This document shows, one piece after another, positions 33,797 through 39,540 of a stretch of DNA of 64,000 nucleotides. The DNA lies in NCBI RefSeq assembly GCF_900167445.1, contig NZ_FUZT01000003.1, positions 371,400 through 435,399 on the forward strand, in the 5' to 3' direction. The notes under the pieces are model-generated. The model did not search any database, was not told where the DNA came from, and saw nothing but the letters and a program-made list of their open reading frames with translations. The DNA is from Maledivibacter halophilus. GTDB taxonomy: Bacteria; Bacillota; Clostridia; Peptostreptococcales; Caminicellaceae. Numbering within the stretch: the first letter of the stretch is position 1; every line of letters begins with the position of its first letter. Made by a program: the position numbers and the translations under genes.

Positions 33797-33961
33797 TGAG
33801 GAAATTGCATAATTCTGACTTGGCTGGATTGCATATGCGAATATTATCCTTAAGTTAATTATTTAGAATTAAATATATTTCGGTGGTATGTCTTTGGAGA
33901 TTTTAAAATTATATGTAGTAGATAGTTTTTACAGAAGGTAATTATGCAATTTGCTCAAATA
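33797..33961. repeat. MITE-like family A element, long copy
   Basis: Left end aaatgaggaaattgcataat, right end gtaattatgcaatttgctca, inverted to each other. It includes the internal block ggtatgtctttggagatttt and agatagtttttacagaaggt shared with the copy at 53530-53656. Confidence 0.72.
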
Positions 33962-34015
33962 AGTATGTTTTTTTTTTATATATATGGGTAATAATGTTCT
34001 TAGGAGGTGTATTAA

Positions 34016-34243
34016 ATGAAAAAAGTTGTTGTTTTTACTAGTAGCACTTGACCACATTGTCATACTGCGAAAGAGTATCTTTCAGAGAAGAACGTAGAAT
34101 TTGAAGAAAGAAATGTTCAAACTGATCCACAAGCAAGAAAAGAACTTGTTAAAAGAAGAATCATGGGTGTTCCTGCTATATTTATTGACGATGAAGTAAT
34201 TGTTGGTTTTGATAAAAATAAGATTGATGAATTACTTTTGTAA
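34016..34243 (+). CDS. Selenocysteine-containing glutaredoxin-like protein
   Basis: 75 codons with an in-frame TGA at 34049-34051 read as selenocysteine. The product is [15 protein letters not shown] followed by a full thioredoxin fold with the cis-proline [11 protein letters not shown] and the C-terminal [13 protein letters not shown]. The active site is U-P-H-C where relatives have C-P-x-C. AGGAGG lies eight bases before the ATG. A six-base-pair hairpin (GAAAGA/TCTTTC with loop GTA) starts 17 bases after TGA, a plausible bacterial SECIS. Full conservation downstream of TGA argues against a pseudogene. Likely a thiol/selenol reductant. Confidence 0.9.
34069..34083 (+). promoter_or_regulatory. 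Candidate SECIS hairpin
   Basis: GAAAGA-GTA-TCTTTC, 17 bases after the in-frame TGA, with a G in the loop as bacterial SelB-binding hairpins usually have. Its identity depends on the TGA being selenocysteine. Confidence 0.55.
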
Positions 34244-34250
34244 ATCTTTA

Positions 34251-34277
34251 AAAGGACCATTAAACTGGTCCTTTTTT
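34251..34277 (+). terminator. Terminator after the selenoprotein gene
   Basis: AAAGGACCA pairs with TGGTCCTTT around a six-base loop, followed by a T run, seven bases past the stop codon. Confidence 0.88.
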
Positions 34278-34329
34278 GTGTTAAATATAAAGATAAAAAA
34301 TTTATTTTGCTTGTCATAATATAGCCCTA

Positions 34330-35130
34330 TTATTCTTCATCTTCTTCATCATCGTATCTATCAATGACAAATTCAAAAAATCCTCCCTCGTCCTCTTCCT
34401 CAACTTTACTTTCTGTGCCTTGAGAATCAAGATCACTTTCATCTAGAGCAGACATAATTTGCATCATTCTAATCATACTATCAATTTTTTCAGCATTGGG
34501 AAAGTTTTTTCCACCTATATTTCCTAACATTGGACCTACTAATTGTATCATGTCCTTAATGCCCATGTTTCCTCCATTTTTTCTTTTTTCATTCATGGTC
34601 TTATTTACTTCATCAAATTTATCTAACATAGTTATGGTATTTTTAAAGTTTTGCATATTTTTCTTAGTTGGTTCATCCATAAATTGTTCAAGAGCACCCA
34701 GCATATGTAAAGCTTTTTGCCTTTGGTTCTTGAATTTTACAGGTTTTTGAGAACCATCAGATGAACTTCTAGCCATATCACTTCCAAACTCCTTTACAGT
34801 AGAAATTTTGTGCATTGCAGATAAAAAATTAGAGAGTTTATTCAACATAAGCGAATTATCAGAATTCATATAAGGACTAACTGAATCTACCATATTCATG
34901 GCATTATCTATATCCTGCGTTGACAATTGCATATTAAATAGCATGTCTGTTAATTCATTTACTCTTTTCTTTATATTATCCATTATGGGAAAATCTGTAC
35001 CATTTTGGTTAATCATAAATATAAACATTATAGGCAGCAATAATTCCTTATCTAGTCCAAATATTTTACTACTACTTTCTTCTTTTATTTTTTTATCTTC
35101 ATTTTCACTGAAATTAGTTAAATCTTCCAT
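34330..35130 (-). CDS. Acidic protein of unknown function with sigma-K-type promoter
   Basis: 266 codons from the ATG at 35130, preceded by GGGGGCG. I do not recognise a family. It is rich in Met and Asn, has a short hydrophobic segment (LLLPIMFIFMINQNG, about 31-45), a mostly helical middle, a Gly/Asn turn (KNGGNMGIKDMIQLVGPMLG), and a strongly acidic tail of Glu and Asp. No signal peptide. A near-perfect sigma-K promoter (35166-35193) points at it, and a divergent one serves the neighbouring small gene. It is therefore probably a late mother-cell protein, perhaps of the coat; this is inference. Confidence 0.7.
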   Translation of the reverse strand: MEDLTNFSENEDKKIKEESSSKIFGLDKELLLPIMFIFMINQNGTDFPIMDNIKKRVNELTDMLFNMQLSTQDIDNAMNMVDSVSPYMNSDNSLMLNKLSNFLSAMHKISTVKEFGSDMARSSSDGSQKPVKFKNQRQKALHMLGALEQFMDEPTKKNMQNFKNTITMLDKFDEVNKTMNEKRKNGGNMGIKDMIQLVGPMLGNIGGKNFPNAEKIDSMIRMMQIMSALDESDLDSQGTESKVEEEDEGGFFEFVIDRYDDEEDEE

Positions 35131-35165
35131 ATTATCGCCCCCTACATTATGGGTAATCATATTTT

Positions 35166-35193
35166 TATATTATGCGTGAACGTTTCTTTTTGT
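35166..35193 (-). promoter_or_regulatory. Sigma-K-type promoter of the acidic protein gene
   Basis: Minus strand: AC (35193-35192), 17 bases, then CATAATATA (35174-35166), matching AC-N16/17-CATAnnnTA exactly. Confidence 0.65.
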
Positions 35194-35206
35194 TACGCAT
35201 ATTATG
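35180..35206 (+). promoter_or_regulatory. Sigma-K-type promoter of the 80-residue protein and P1
   Basis: Plus strand: AC (35180-35181), 16 bases, then CATATTATG (35198-35206). It overlaps the divergent promoter and lies in a partial palindrome (TGCGTGAAC...GTTACGCA). Confidence 0.55.
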
Positions 35207-35267
35207 TTTAATATAAACATTGACACTGTTTCCCTGTAGTAAATTTTATTCAATTGGAGGTTTTAAT

Positions 35268-35510
35268 ATGAGAAAAGACATGAATGAAAGAAAATTTAAG
35301 AAAATGAAGGAATCCGTTGAAGAGTTAAAGGAAGCGTATAAGGGCAGAAGCGGAGATGAACTAATTAATGAGGTTAAAAAAATTAGAGCTAATATGAGCG
35401 ATGAAGAGTTTAGAAGGCAAATAGCTTCTTTGAATAAAATAAGGGACTTTTTAAGTGAATCCCAACAGAGAAAGCTAGATAAGCTTATAGAAATGTTAGA
35501 AAATAAGTAA
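35268..35510 (+). CDS. Small charged helical protein (80 residues), unknown
   Basis: 80 codons from the ATG at 35268, seven bases after GGAGG; 48 upstream bases in the same frame are leader. The product is highly charged and predicted helical throughout (KKMKESVEELKEAYKGRSGD; LNKIRDFLSESQQRKLDKLI). No family recognised. It precedes the tiny-protein array by 28 bp, with no terminator before P1, and is preceded by a sigma-K-type promoter, so it is probably expressed late in sporulation with P1. Confidence 0.7.
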   Translation: MRKDMNERKFKKMKESVEELKEAYKGRSGDELINEVKKIRANMSDEEFRRQIASLNKIRDFLSESQQRKLDKLIEMLENK

Positions 35511-35538
35511 AAAATCTATATCAAAAGGAGGTTAATTC

Positions 35539-35658
35539 ATGAATAATTTATTTGGCGGCCGTGGCCTATTTGAAGGTGGTAATTTAATTCTCTTCTTATT
35601 ATTAATTATTCTCGTAGGTGACTGCTTATGCAATTATGATTGTGATCCAAAATGCTAA
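35539..35658 (+). CDS. Tiny hydrophobic Cys-containing protein P1 (39 residues)
   Basis: First member of a tandem paralogue array. GGAGG lies six bases before the ATG. It has a Gly-rich N-terminus (LFGGRGLFEGGN), one hydrophobic stretch (LILFLLLIILV), and the family end GDCLC followed by a Cys-rich tail (NYDCDPKC). The pattern resembles the tiny sporulation membrane proteins of the YjcZ type in Bacillus, but the GDCLC end is distinctive. Probably co-transcribed with the 80-residue gene. Function unknown; a late spore-surface role is inferred from its promoter. Confidence 0.82.
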   Translation: MNNLFGGRGLFEGGNLILFLLLIILVGDCLCNYDCDPKC

Positions 35659-35703
35659 TTTAGTCTGTTGTGCTAGTAAATCAAATTATTTATTCTAATA
35701 TTC

Positions 35704-35731
35704 ACATTTCTTTTTACTTTGGAATAATATA
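35704..35731 (+). promoter_or_regulatory. Sigma-K-like promoter of P2
   Basis: AC (35704-35705), 17 bases, AATAATATA (35723-35731). It differs from CATAnnnTA only at the first base of the -10 box. The same arrangement recurs upstream of P3, P4, P6 and P7. Confidence 0.55.
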
Positions 35732-35832
35732 TTATTGAACCAACCATAAAGGTAGATAGCCGCAGGAAAAAATAATTTTTAATTTCATTTATCTTTATAA
35801 GGGTTTAATAAGCCAGAAGGGAGGTTGAATAT

Positions 35833-35940
35833 ATGTCTTGTGGTGGTGGATATCATGGTGGTGGTAATTTAATTCTCTTCCTATTATTAATAATTCTTGT
35901 AGGTGATTGCCTCTGCTTCGATGGATGCAATATTTGTTAA
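35833..35940 (+). CDS. Tiny hydrophobic Cys-containing protein P2 (35 residues)
   Basis: Second paralogue. It reads MSCGGGYHGGGN, then LILFLLLIILVGDCLC, then FDGCNIC. GGGAGG lies upstream. Its last ten residues are identical to those of P3, showing recent duplication. It has its own sigma-K-like promoter and its own terminator. Confidence 0.85.
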   Translation: MSCGGGYHGGGNLILFLLLIILVGDCLCFDGCNIC

Positions 35941-35974
35941 TACTGCTTTATCCTTTAACAATTGAAATAATATT

Positions 35975-35999
35975 AGCTGGGGTTTTGCCTCAGCTTTTA
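35975..35999 (+). terminator. Terminator of P2
   Basis: AGCTGGGG pairs with CCTCAGCT (one G-U pair) around a short loop, followed by TTTTA. The AGCTGA/TCAGCT theme recurs after P5, P6 and P8. Confidence 0.75.
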
Positions 36000-36014
36000 T
36001 TTTTATATCTAGGA

Positions 36015-36042
36015 ACATTTTCCTTATGTTCTGAATAATATG
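36015..36042 (+). promoter_or_regulatory. Sigma-K-like promoter of P3
   Basis: AC (36015-36016), 17 bases, AATAATATG (36034-36042). Confidence 0.5.
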
Positions 36043-36088
36043 TTATTGAGCTAGGCAAGCTCAATAAGTAATTAAGGAGGTCAATTTT

Positions 36089-36205
36089 ATGGCTAATGGC
36101 TATGGACGCGGCGGTATTTTTGGTGGTGGTAATCTAATTCTTTTCTTGCTATTAATCATTCTTGTAGGTGACTGTCTCTGCTTCGATGGATGCAATATTT
36201 GCTAA
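36089..36205 (+). CDS. Tiny hydrophobic Cys-containing protein P3 (38 residues)
   Basis: Third paralogue: MANGYGRGGIFGGGN, the core LILFLLLIILVGDCLC, then FDGCNIC. GGAGG lies eight bases before the ATG. The C-terminal half is identical to P2 while the N-terminus differs, so the core and tail are the conserved parts. Confidence 0.85.
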   Translation: MANGYGRGGIFGGGNLILFLLLIILVGDCLCFDGCNIC

Positions 36206-36226
36206 TAGCAATTTAATTTATTTAAA

Positions 36227-36262
36227 ATAAAGGCTGAAATTTTCCTAAGCCTTTATTTTTTT
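36227..36262 (+). terminator. Terminator of P3
   Basis: ATAAAGGCT pairs with AGCCTTTAT around an 11-base loop and is followed by a T run. Confidence 0.8.
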
Positions 36263-36270
36263 ATATAATC

Positions 36271-36298
36271 ACACTTTGTATATTTCCTGAATAATATG
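36271..36298 (+). promoter_or_regulatory. Sigma-K-like promoter of P4-P5
   Basis: AC (36271-36272), 17 bases, AATAATATG (36290-36298). The leader to P4 is about 135 bases and contains a small hairpin around 36308-36334. Confidence 0.5.
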
Positions 36299-36439
36299 CT
36301 ATATATAGACAATTCAAAATCATATTGTTGTCTATATAATAATAATTATCTATGCAGCAATATGAATACTTCTAAAATCCTTTAAAATATATAAAGCAAG
36401 CTGATATAACTTAGTTTTTTGGTAAGGAGGGAAATATAT

Positions 36440-36538
36440 ATGTCTGGTGGTTATGGTTCTTTTGATAATGGTAACTTAGTTCTTTTTCTACTGTTACTAA
36501 TCCTTGTAGGTGACTGTCTCTGCTTTAATAAATACTAA
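36440..36538 (+). CDS. Tiny hydrophobic Cys-containing protein P4 (32 residues)
   Basis: Fourth paralogue: MSGGYGSFDNGN, core LVLFLLLLILVGDCLC, then FNKY. GGAGGG lies upstream. The tail has lost the extra cysteines of P1-P3. No terminator separates it from P5, 74 bp downstream, so the two may share a transcript. Confidence 0.83.
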   Translation: MSGGYGSFDNGNLVLFLLLLILVGDCLCFNKY

Positions 36539-36612
36539 ATTTCAAATAACAAGATTTTTTCACTATATATAATTGACTTTAAAAAGTATTATAAATTAAG
36601 GAGGTAAAATTA

Positions 36613-36720
36613 ATGGGTGACAGACGTGGTTTATTTGATGGAGGAAATTTAATTCTTTTCCTATTATTAATAATTCTTGTAGGTGATTGTCTCTGCCTTG
36701 ATGGTTTTGGTAGATGTTAA
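36613..36720 (+). CDS. Tiny hydrophobic Cys-containing protein P5 (35 residues)
   Basis: Fifth paralogue: MGDRRGLFDGGN, core LILFLLLIILVGDCLC, then LDGFGRC. GGAGG lies eight bases before the ATG. It has a perfect terminator 10 bp past its stop. Confidence 0.84.
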   Translation: MGDRRGLFDGGNLILFLLLIILVGDCLCLDGFGRC

Positions 36721-36730
36721 TTTAAAATTA

Positions 36731-36758
36731 ATTAGCTGAAGATTTATCTTCAGCTAAT
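36731..36758 (+). terminator. Hairpin after P5
   Basis: ATTAGCTGAAGA pairs perfectly with TCTTCAGCTAAT around a four-base loop. The T tract is weak. Confidence 0.65.
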
Positions 36759-36820
36759 TAATCTATATGCATAAAAAACTTTTTTGTGCTATGTGTATTA
36801 TTTTTTGTCTATATATTATC

Positions 36821-36847
36821 ACTTTTTTTGATTCTATGAATATACTG
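36821..36847 (+). promoter_or_regulatory. Sigma-K-like promoter of P6
   Basis: AC (36821-36822), 16 bases, AATATACTG (36839-36847), about 45 bases before the P6 start. Confidence 0.45.
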
Positions 36848-36894
36848 TTAATGAGCTAGGGAAGCTTAATATTCGAAAAAAAGGAGGGAAATAT

Positions 36895-36990
36895 ATGGGT
36901 TGTGGTGGTGGATACAATAGTGGTGGTAATTTAATTCTCTTCTTATTACTAATTATCCTAGTAGGCGATTGTCTATGCTTTAATTACTAA
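36895..36990 (+). CDS. Tiny hydrophobic Cys-containing protein P6 (31 residues)
   Basis: Sixth paralogue: MGCGGGYNSGGN, core LILFLLLIILVGDCLC, then FNY. AAGGAGGG lies upstream. It is the shortest member and is followed by its own strong terminator. Confidence 0.84.
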   Translation: MGCGGGYNSGGNLILFLLLIILVGDCLCFNY

Positions 36991-37011
36991 TTTTGGTAAT
37001 TTGAGGATTTT

Positions 37012-37040
37012 AAAAGCTGAGGTCTTGCCTCAGCTTTTTT
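37012..37040 (+). terminator. Terminator of P6
   Basis: AAAGCTGAGG pairs with CCTCAGCTTT around a five-base loop, followed by T residues. Confidence 0.88.
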
Positions 37041-37067
37041 GGCTTTATACAAAATATTATGTAAAGA

Positions 37068-37095
37068 ACATTTTATAAATAGCCAGAATATTATA
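37068..37095 (+). promoter_or_regulatory. Sigma-K-like promoter of P7
   Basis: AC (37068-37069), 17 bases, AATATTATA (37087-37095), which fits CATAnnnTA except for the first base. Confidence 0.5.
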
Positions 37096-37184
37096 TTATT
37101 AACCATAATGAAATAAATTTAACCTGTTGTACTAATAAATTCTATCTATAATAAGGTATTGTAATCTATTAGGAGGTGTTATGG

Positions 37185-37301
37185 ATGTCAAGAAGATATC
37201 ATTCCAACTATCCCTGCCACGACAATAGTTTTATCTTTATTTTAATTATTATATTAGTAATCCTCTTTGGATTCGGAAACTGCGGCTATGGATGTCGATA
37301 A
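37185..37301 (+). CDS. Tiny hydrophobic protein P7, divergent member (38 residues)
   Basis: MSRRYHSNYPCHDN, then a hydrophobic stretch (FIFILIIILVILF) and GFGNCGYGCR. The layout matches the array (polar start, one helix, Cys-rich tail), but the GDCLC motif is replaced by GNCGYGC. The start at 37185 is seven bases after GGAGGTG; an ATG at 37181 in another frame gives only 15 codons. Confidence 0.7.
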   Translation: MSRRYHSNYPCHDNSFIFILIIILVILFGFGNCGYGCR

Positions 37302-37407
37302 TATATAAAATTACATTGATCTTTAGTTTTAAACATCACATTTTAGCCACATCAAGAGTAATATAATAGTATAATAACTCTTTCATTTTTAATTGGGGGT
37401 GCAGGGA

Positions 37408-37524
37408 ATGGCTTTTGTAATCAAGGAAAGTAGATTAATCTTGTTTTTACTGCTCCTTATATTAGTTGGAGATCTCATTTGGGTAGATGATAGATATATT
37501 TATCCCAATAAACCCTATCATTAA
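37408..37524 (+). CDS. Tiny hydrophobic protein P8, divergent member (38 residues)
   Basis: MAFVIKESR, core LILFLLLLILVGD as in P1-P6, then LIWVDDRYIYPNKPYH with no cysteine. The array relationship is clear from the core. The ribosome site (GGGGGTGCAGGGA) is close to the ATG. It is followed by a strong terminator. Confidence 0.75.
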   Translation: MAFVIKESRLILFLLLLILVGDLIWVDDRYIYPNKPYH

Positions 37525-37541
37525 ATCAATCTACTTCATAC

Positions 37542-37570
37542 AATAAGCTGAGCTTACCCTCAGCTTATTT
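37542..37570 (+). terminator. Terminator of P8
   Basis: AATAAGCTGAG pairs perfectly with CTCAGCTTATT around a six-base loop. Confidence 0.8.
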
Positions 37571-37712
37571 ATCCTTTACATCAAATTTATACAGCTTGTC
37601 CTTTACAGAAGTTACAATCATTTTACAATTCTATTACATTACAATTTTTGGATTGATTCCATGCTATAATAATATTAAGTAAAAAACGGTGAAATATCTT
37701 GGTGGTGATGGC

Positions 37713-37823
37713 ATGGAAGTGTTAATGGTTATAATAATGATAGTAATTTATTTTTTACTTGATGCTTCTGATTATGAAAAAGAATCAGCTTCTAGTGACT
37801 TTGTTAAACAAAAGATGAGATAA
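37713..37823 (+). CDS. Small membrane peptide P9 (36 residues)
   Basis: MEVLMVIIMIVIYFLLD, then a polar tail ending KQKMR. One N-terminal hydrophobic helix, no cysteine, no GDCLC. GGTGGTG lies six bases before the ATG. Membership in the array is doubtful; it could be an unrelated small membrane protein. It ends in a terminator-like hairpin at 37864. Confidence 0.55.
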   Translation: MEVLMVIIMIVIYFLLDASDYEKESASSDFVKQKMR

Positions 37824-37863
37824 GCTAAAAAGTATCCCTCCTCTTAATATAATATAAATTTGT

Positions 37864-37915
37864 AAAAAGACCTTTATTTAATATGCTTATGGTTTATTAT
37901 AGTAGAGGTCTTTTT
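37864..37915. terminator. Terminator-like hairpin after P9
   Basis: AAAAAGACCT pairs with AGGTCTTTTT around a 32-base loop. Confidence 0.55.
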
Positions 37916-37944
37916 CATTTTTGTATTTATATAGTATTTTAACA

Positions 37945-37981
37945 AAAAACTCTCCCTAAATTTTCTTAGGAAGAGCTTTTT
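37945..37981 (-). terminator. Terminator of the CoA-transferase/permease operon
   Basis: AAAAACTCTCCCTAA pairs imperfectly with TTAGGAAGAGCTTTTT; about 75 bases past the permease stop on the minus strand. Confidence 0.6.
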
Positions 37982-38003
37982 GTGTTGGAAATTTATAATT
38001 TTA

Positions 38004-38055
38004 TTCTTATTTGTTTATATTCATAAATTTTCTTATTTGTTTATATTCATAAATT
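38004..38055. repeat. Perfect 26-bp tandem duplication beside the permease stop codon
   Basis: Two adjacent copies of a 26-base unit starting TTCTTATTTGTTTATATTCA (38004-38029 and 38030-38055). The second copy ends one base before the permease stop codon. A recent slippage product seems likely. Confidence 0.8.
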
Positions 38056-38056
38056 A

Positions 38057-39427
38057 TTATACTATACCAAAGGATGCTGCAATAATAGTCACTATCGTAG
38101 CACAAAGGGGGATTACAACAGTACACATTCCAAGATCTGCATAGGACTGTTTGTGAGTAAGTCCTGTAATACCTAATAATGTTATAACTGCTCCATTATG
38201 AGGGAGTGTATCTAATCCACCACAAGCCATTGCAGCTATTCTATGAAATGCCTCGGGGCTTATGCCAAGGGCAGCAGCTTTTTGCATATATATATCCCCT
38301 AATGCTCCTAAAGCTATACTCATACCGCCTGAAGCAGAACCAGTTATACCTGCAAGTATACTTGTTGATGCTGCAAGGGAAATAAGTGGTGTGCCGGGAA
38401 TAGCTAATATAGCTGCTTTAACCAGCGCAAAAGCTCCTAAAGATTTGATAACGTTTCCATAACCAACCTCTGATGCAGTATTGATTATAGCTAATAATGA
38501 ACCATAGGCTCCTTGATTTACTGTATCCTTCATATCATTAATATTTTTACGGAATAATATTAATGCTAATATTATAGATGCCACAAGGGAAATTATTATA
38601 CTCCATATACCTTTAACCTTATCTAATGTGGTTCCAAATTGTTCTAGATACCCTCCATCCATATTTGCAAAATATAGTTTTCCTAGCAAATAATTTAAAA
38701 CTAGCACTAAAATTATTGGAGCTAATGCAGCAATAAAGCTGGGAAGCTTATCCATATCAAATTCTTTAATATCTTCTTTGTGTTCACCATATCCTTCTCC
38801 AGCTGCCATGGCCTTTTTAGAACGCTTTGTAAGCCAGAACATTCCTCCCCCAAACATAACAGCTGCACCTATAAGTCCAAGGAATGGAGCTGCCCATGCA
38901 GTGGTTTCAAAGAATGGCATAGGAATAGCATTTTGAATTTGAGGAGTACCTGGTAATGCTGTCATTGTAAAGGTAAAAGAACCAAGGGCAATTGCTGCCG
39001 GTATAAATCTTTTTGGAATATTTCCTTCTCTAAACAAAGCTGCTGCCACTGGGTAAACAGCAAATGCAACAACGAATAATGAAACTCCTCCATAGGTTAA
39101 TATACCACAAGATAATACAACTGCTAAAATCGCTTTATCTTTTCCAAGTTTATTAGCTATGAAATGGGCTATTGATTTGGCTGCCCCTGAAGCATCCATT
39201 ACTTTACCGAATATTGCACCTAATAGGAAGAGTGGGAAATAGGATTTTGCATATCCTGCAAAGTTTACCATGAATATTTCAGTATAGCTTGCCAATATAG
39301 GTAAATCTCCTGAGAACAGTACCGCCACCATTGCCAATATTGGTGCTAAAATAAGAACTGTGATGCCTCTGTAGGCTAAGTACATAAGTAAAGCTAATGA
39401 AATAATAATACCAATAACACCTAACAT
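38057..39427 (-). CDS. GntP family organic-acid permease
   Basis: 456 codons with about 12 hydrophobic segments. GntP-type features include LAPILAMVAVLFSGDLPIL near the N-terminus, KSYFPLFLLGAIFGKVMDASG, TALPGTPQIQNAIP and, near the end, GGLDTLPHNGAVITLLGITG. The family moves gluconate, and relatives move short-chain hydroxy or keto acids. Directly downstream (113 bp) of the CoA-transferase gene, it probably moves a short-chain acid such as acetoacetate or butyrate; this is inference from context. Confidence 0.87.
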   Translation of the reverse strand: MLGVIGIIISLALLMYLAYRGITVLILAPILAMVAVLFSGDLPILASYTEIFMVNFAGYAKSYFPLFLLGAIFGKVMDASGAAKSIAHFIANKLGKDKAILAVVLSCGILTYGGVSLFVVAFAVYPVAAALFREGNIPKRFIPAAIALGSFTFTMTALPGTPQIQNAIPMPFFETTAWAAPFLGLIGAAVMFGGGMFWLTKRSKKAMAAGEGYGEHKEDIKEFDMDKLPSFIAALAPIILVLVLNYLLGKLYFANMDGGYLEQFGTTLDKVKGIWSIIISLVASIILALILFRKNINDMKDTVNQGAYGSLLAIINTASEVGYGNVIKSLGAFALVKAAILAIPGTPLISLAASTSILAGITGSASGGMSIALGALGDIYMQKAAALGISPEAFHRIAAMACGGLDTLPHNGAVITLLGITGLTHKQSYADLGMCTVVIPLCATIVTIIAASFGIV

Positions 39428-39540
39428 AATTTAACTCCCTTCATTACTATATTTTTTATAATTGCTAAGGGTCAGATGCGAAAATGTCACCTGCCCTTAT
39501 AGAACACAAAATTTATTACTGAGCTTAATATTTATTATTT

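Noticed and set aside
34016-34243. Glutaredoxin pseudogene with nonsense mutation
   Set aside because: The stop is TGA exactly at the first active-site Cys position, followed by an intact fold and a suitable hairpin; selenocysteine is the better reading.
37181-37228. 15-codon ORF from the first ATG of the P7 region
   Set aside because: The overlapping frame at 37185 gives a 38-residue protein with the array layout.
35539-37301. CRISPR-like repeat array
   Set aside because: The similarity lies in translated cores with ribosome sites and stops, and repeat spacing is 100-300 bp and irregular; these are paralogous genes.
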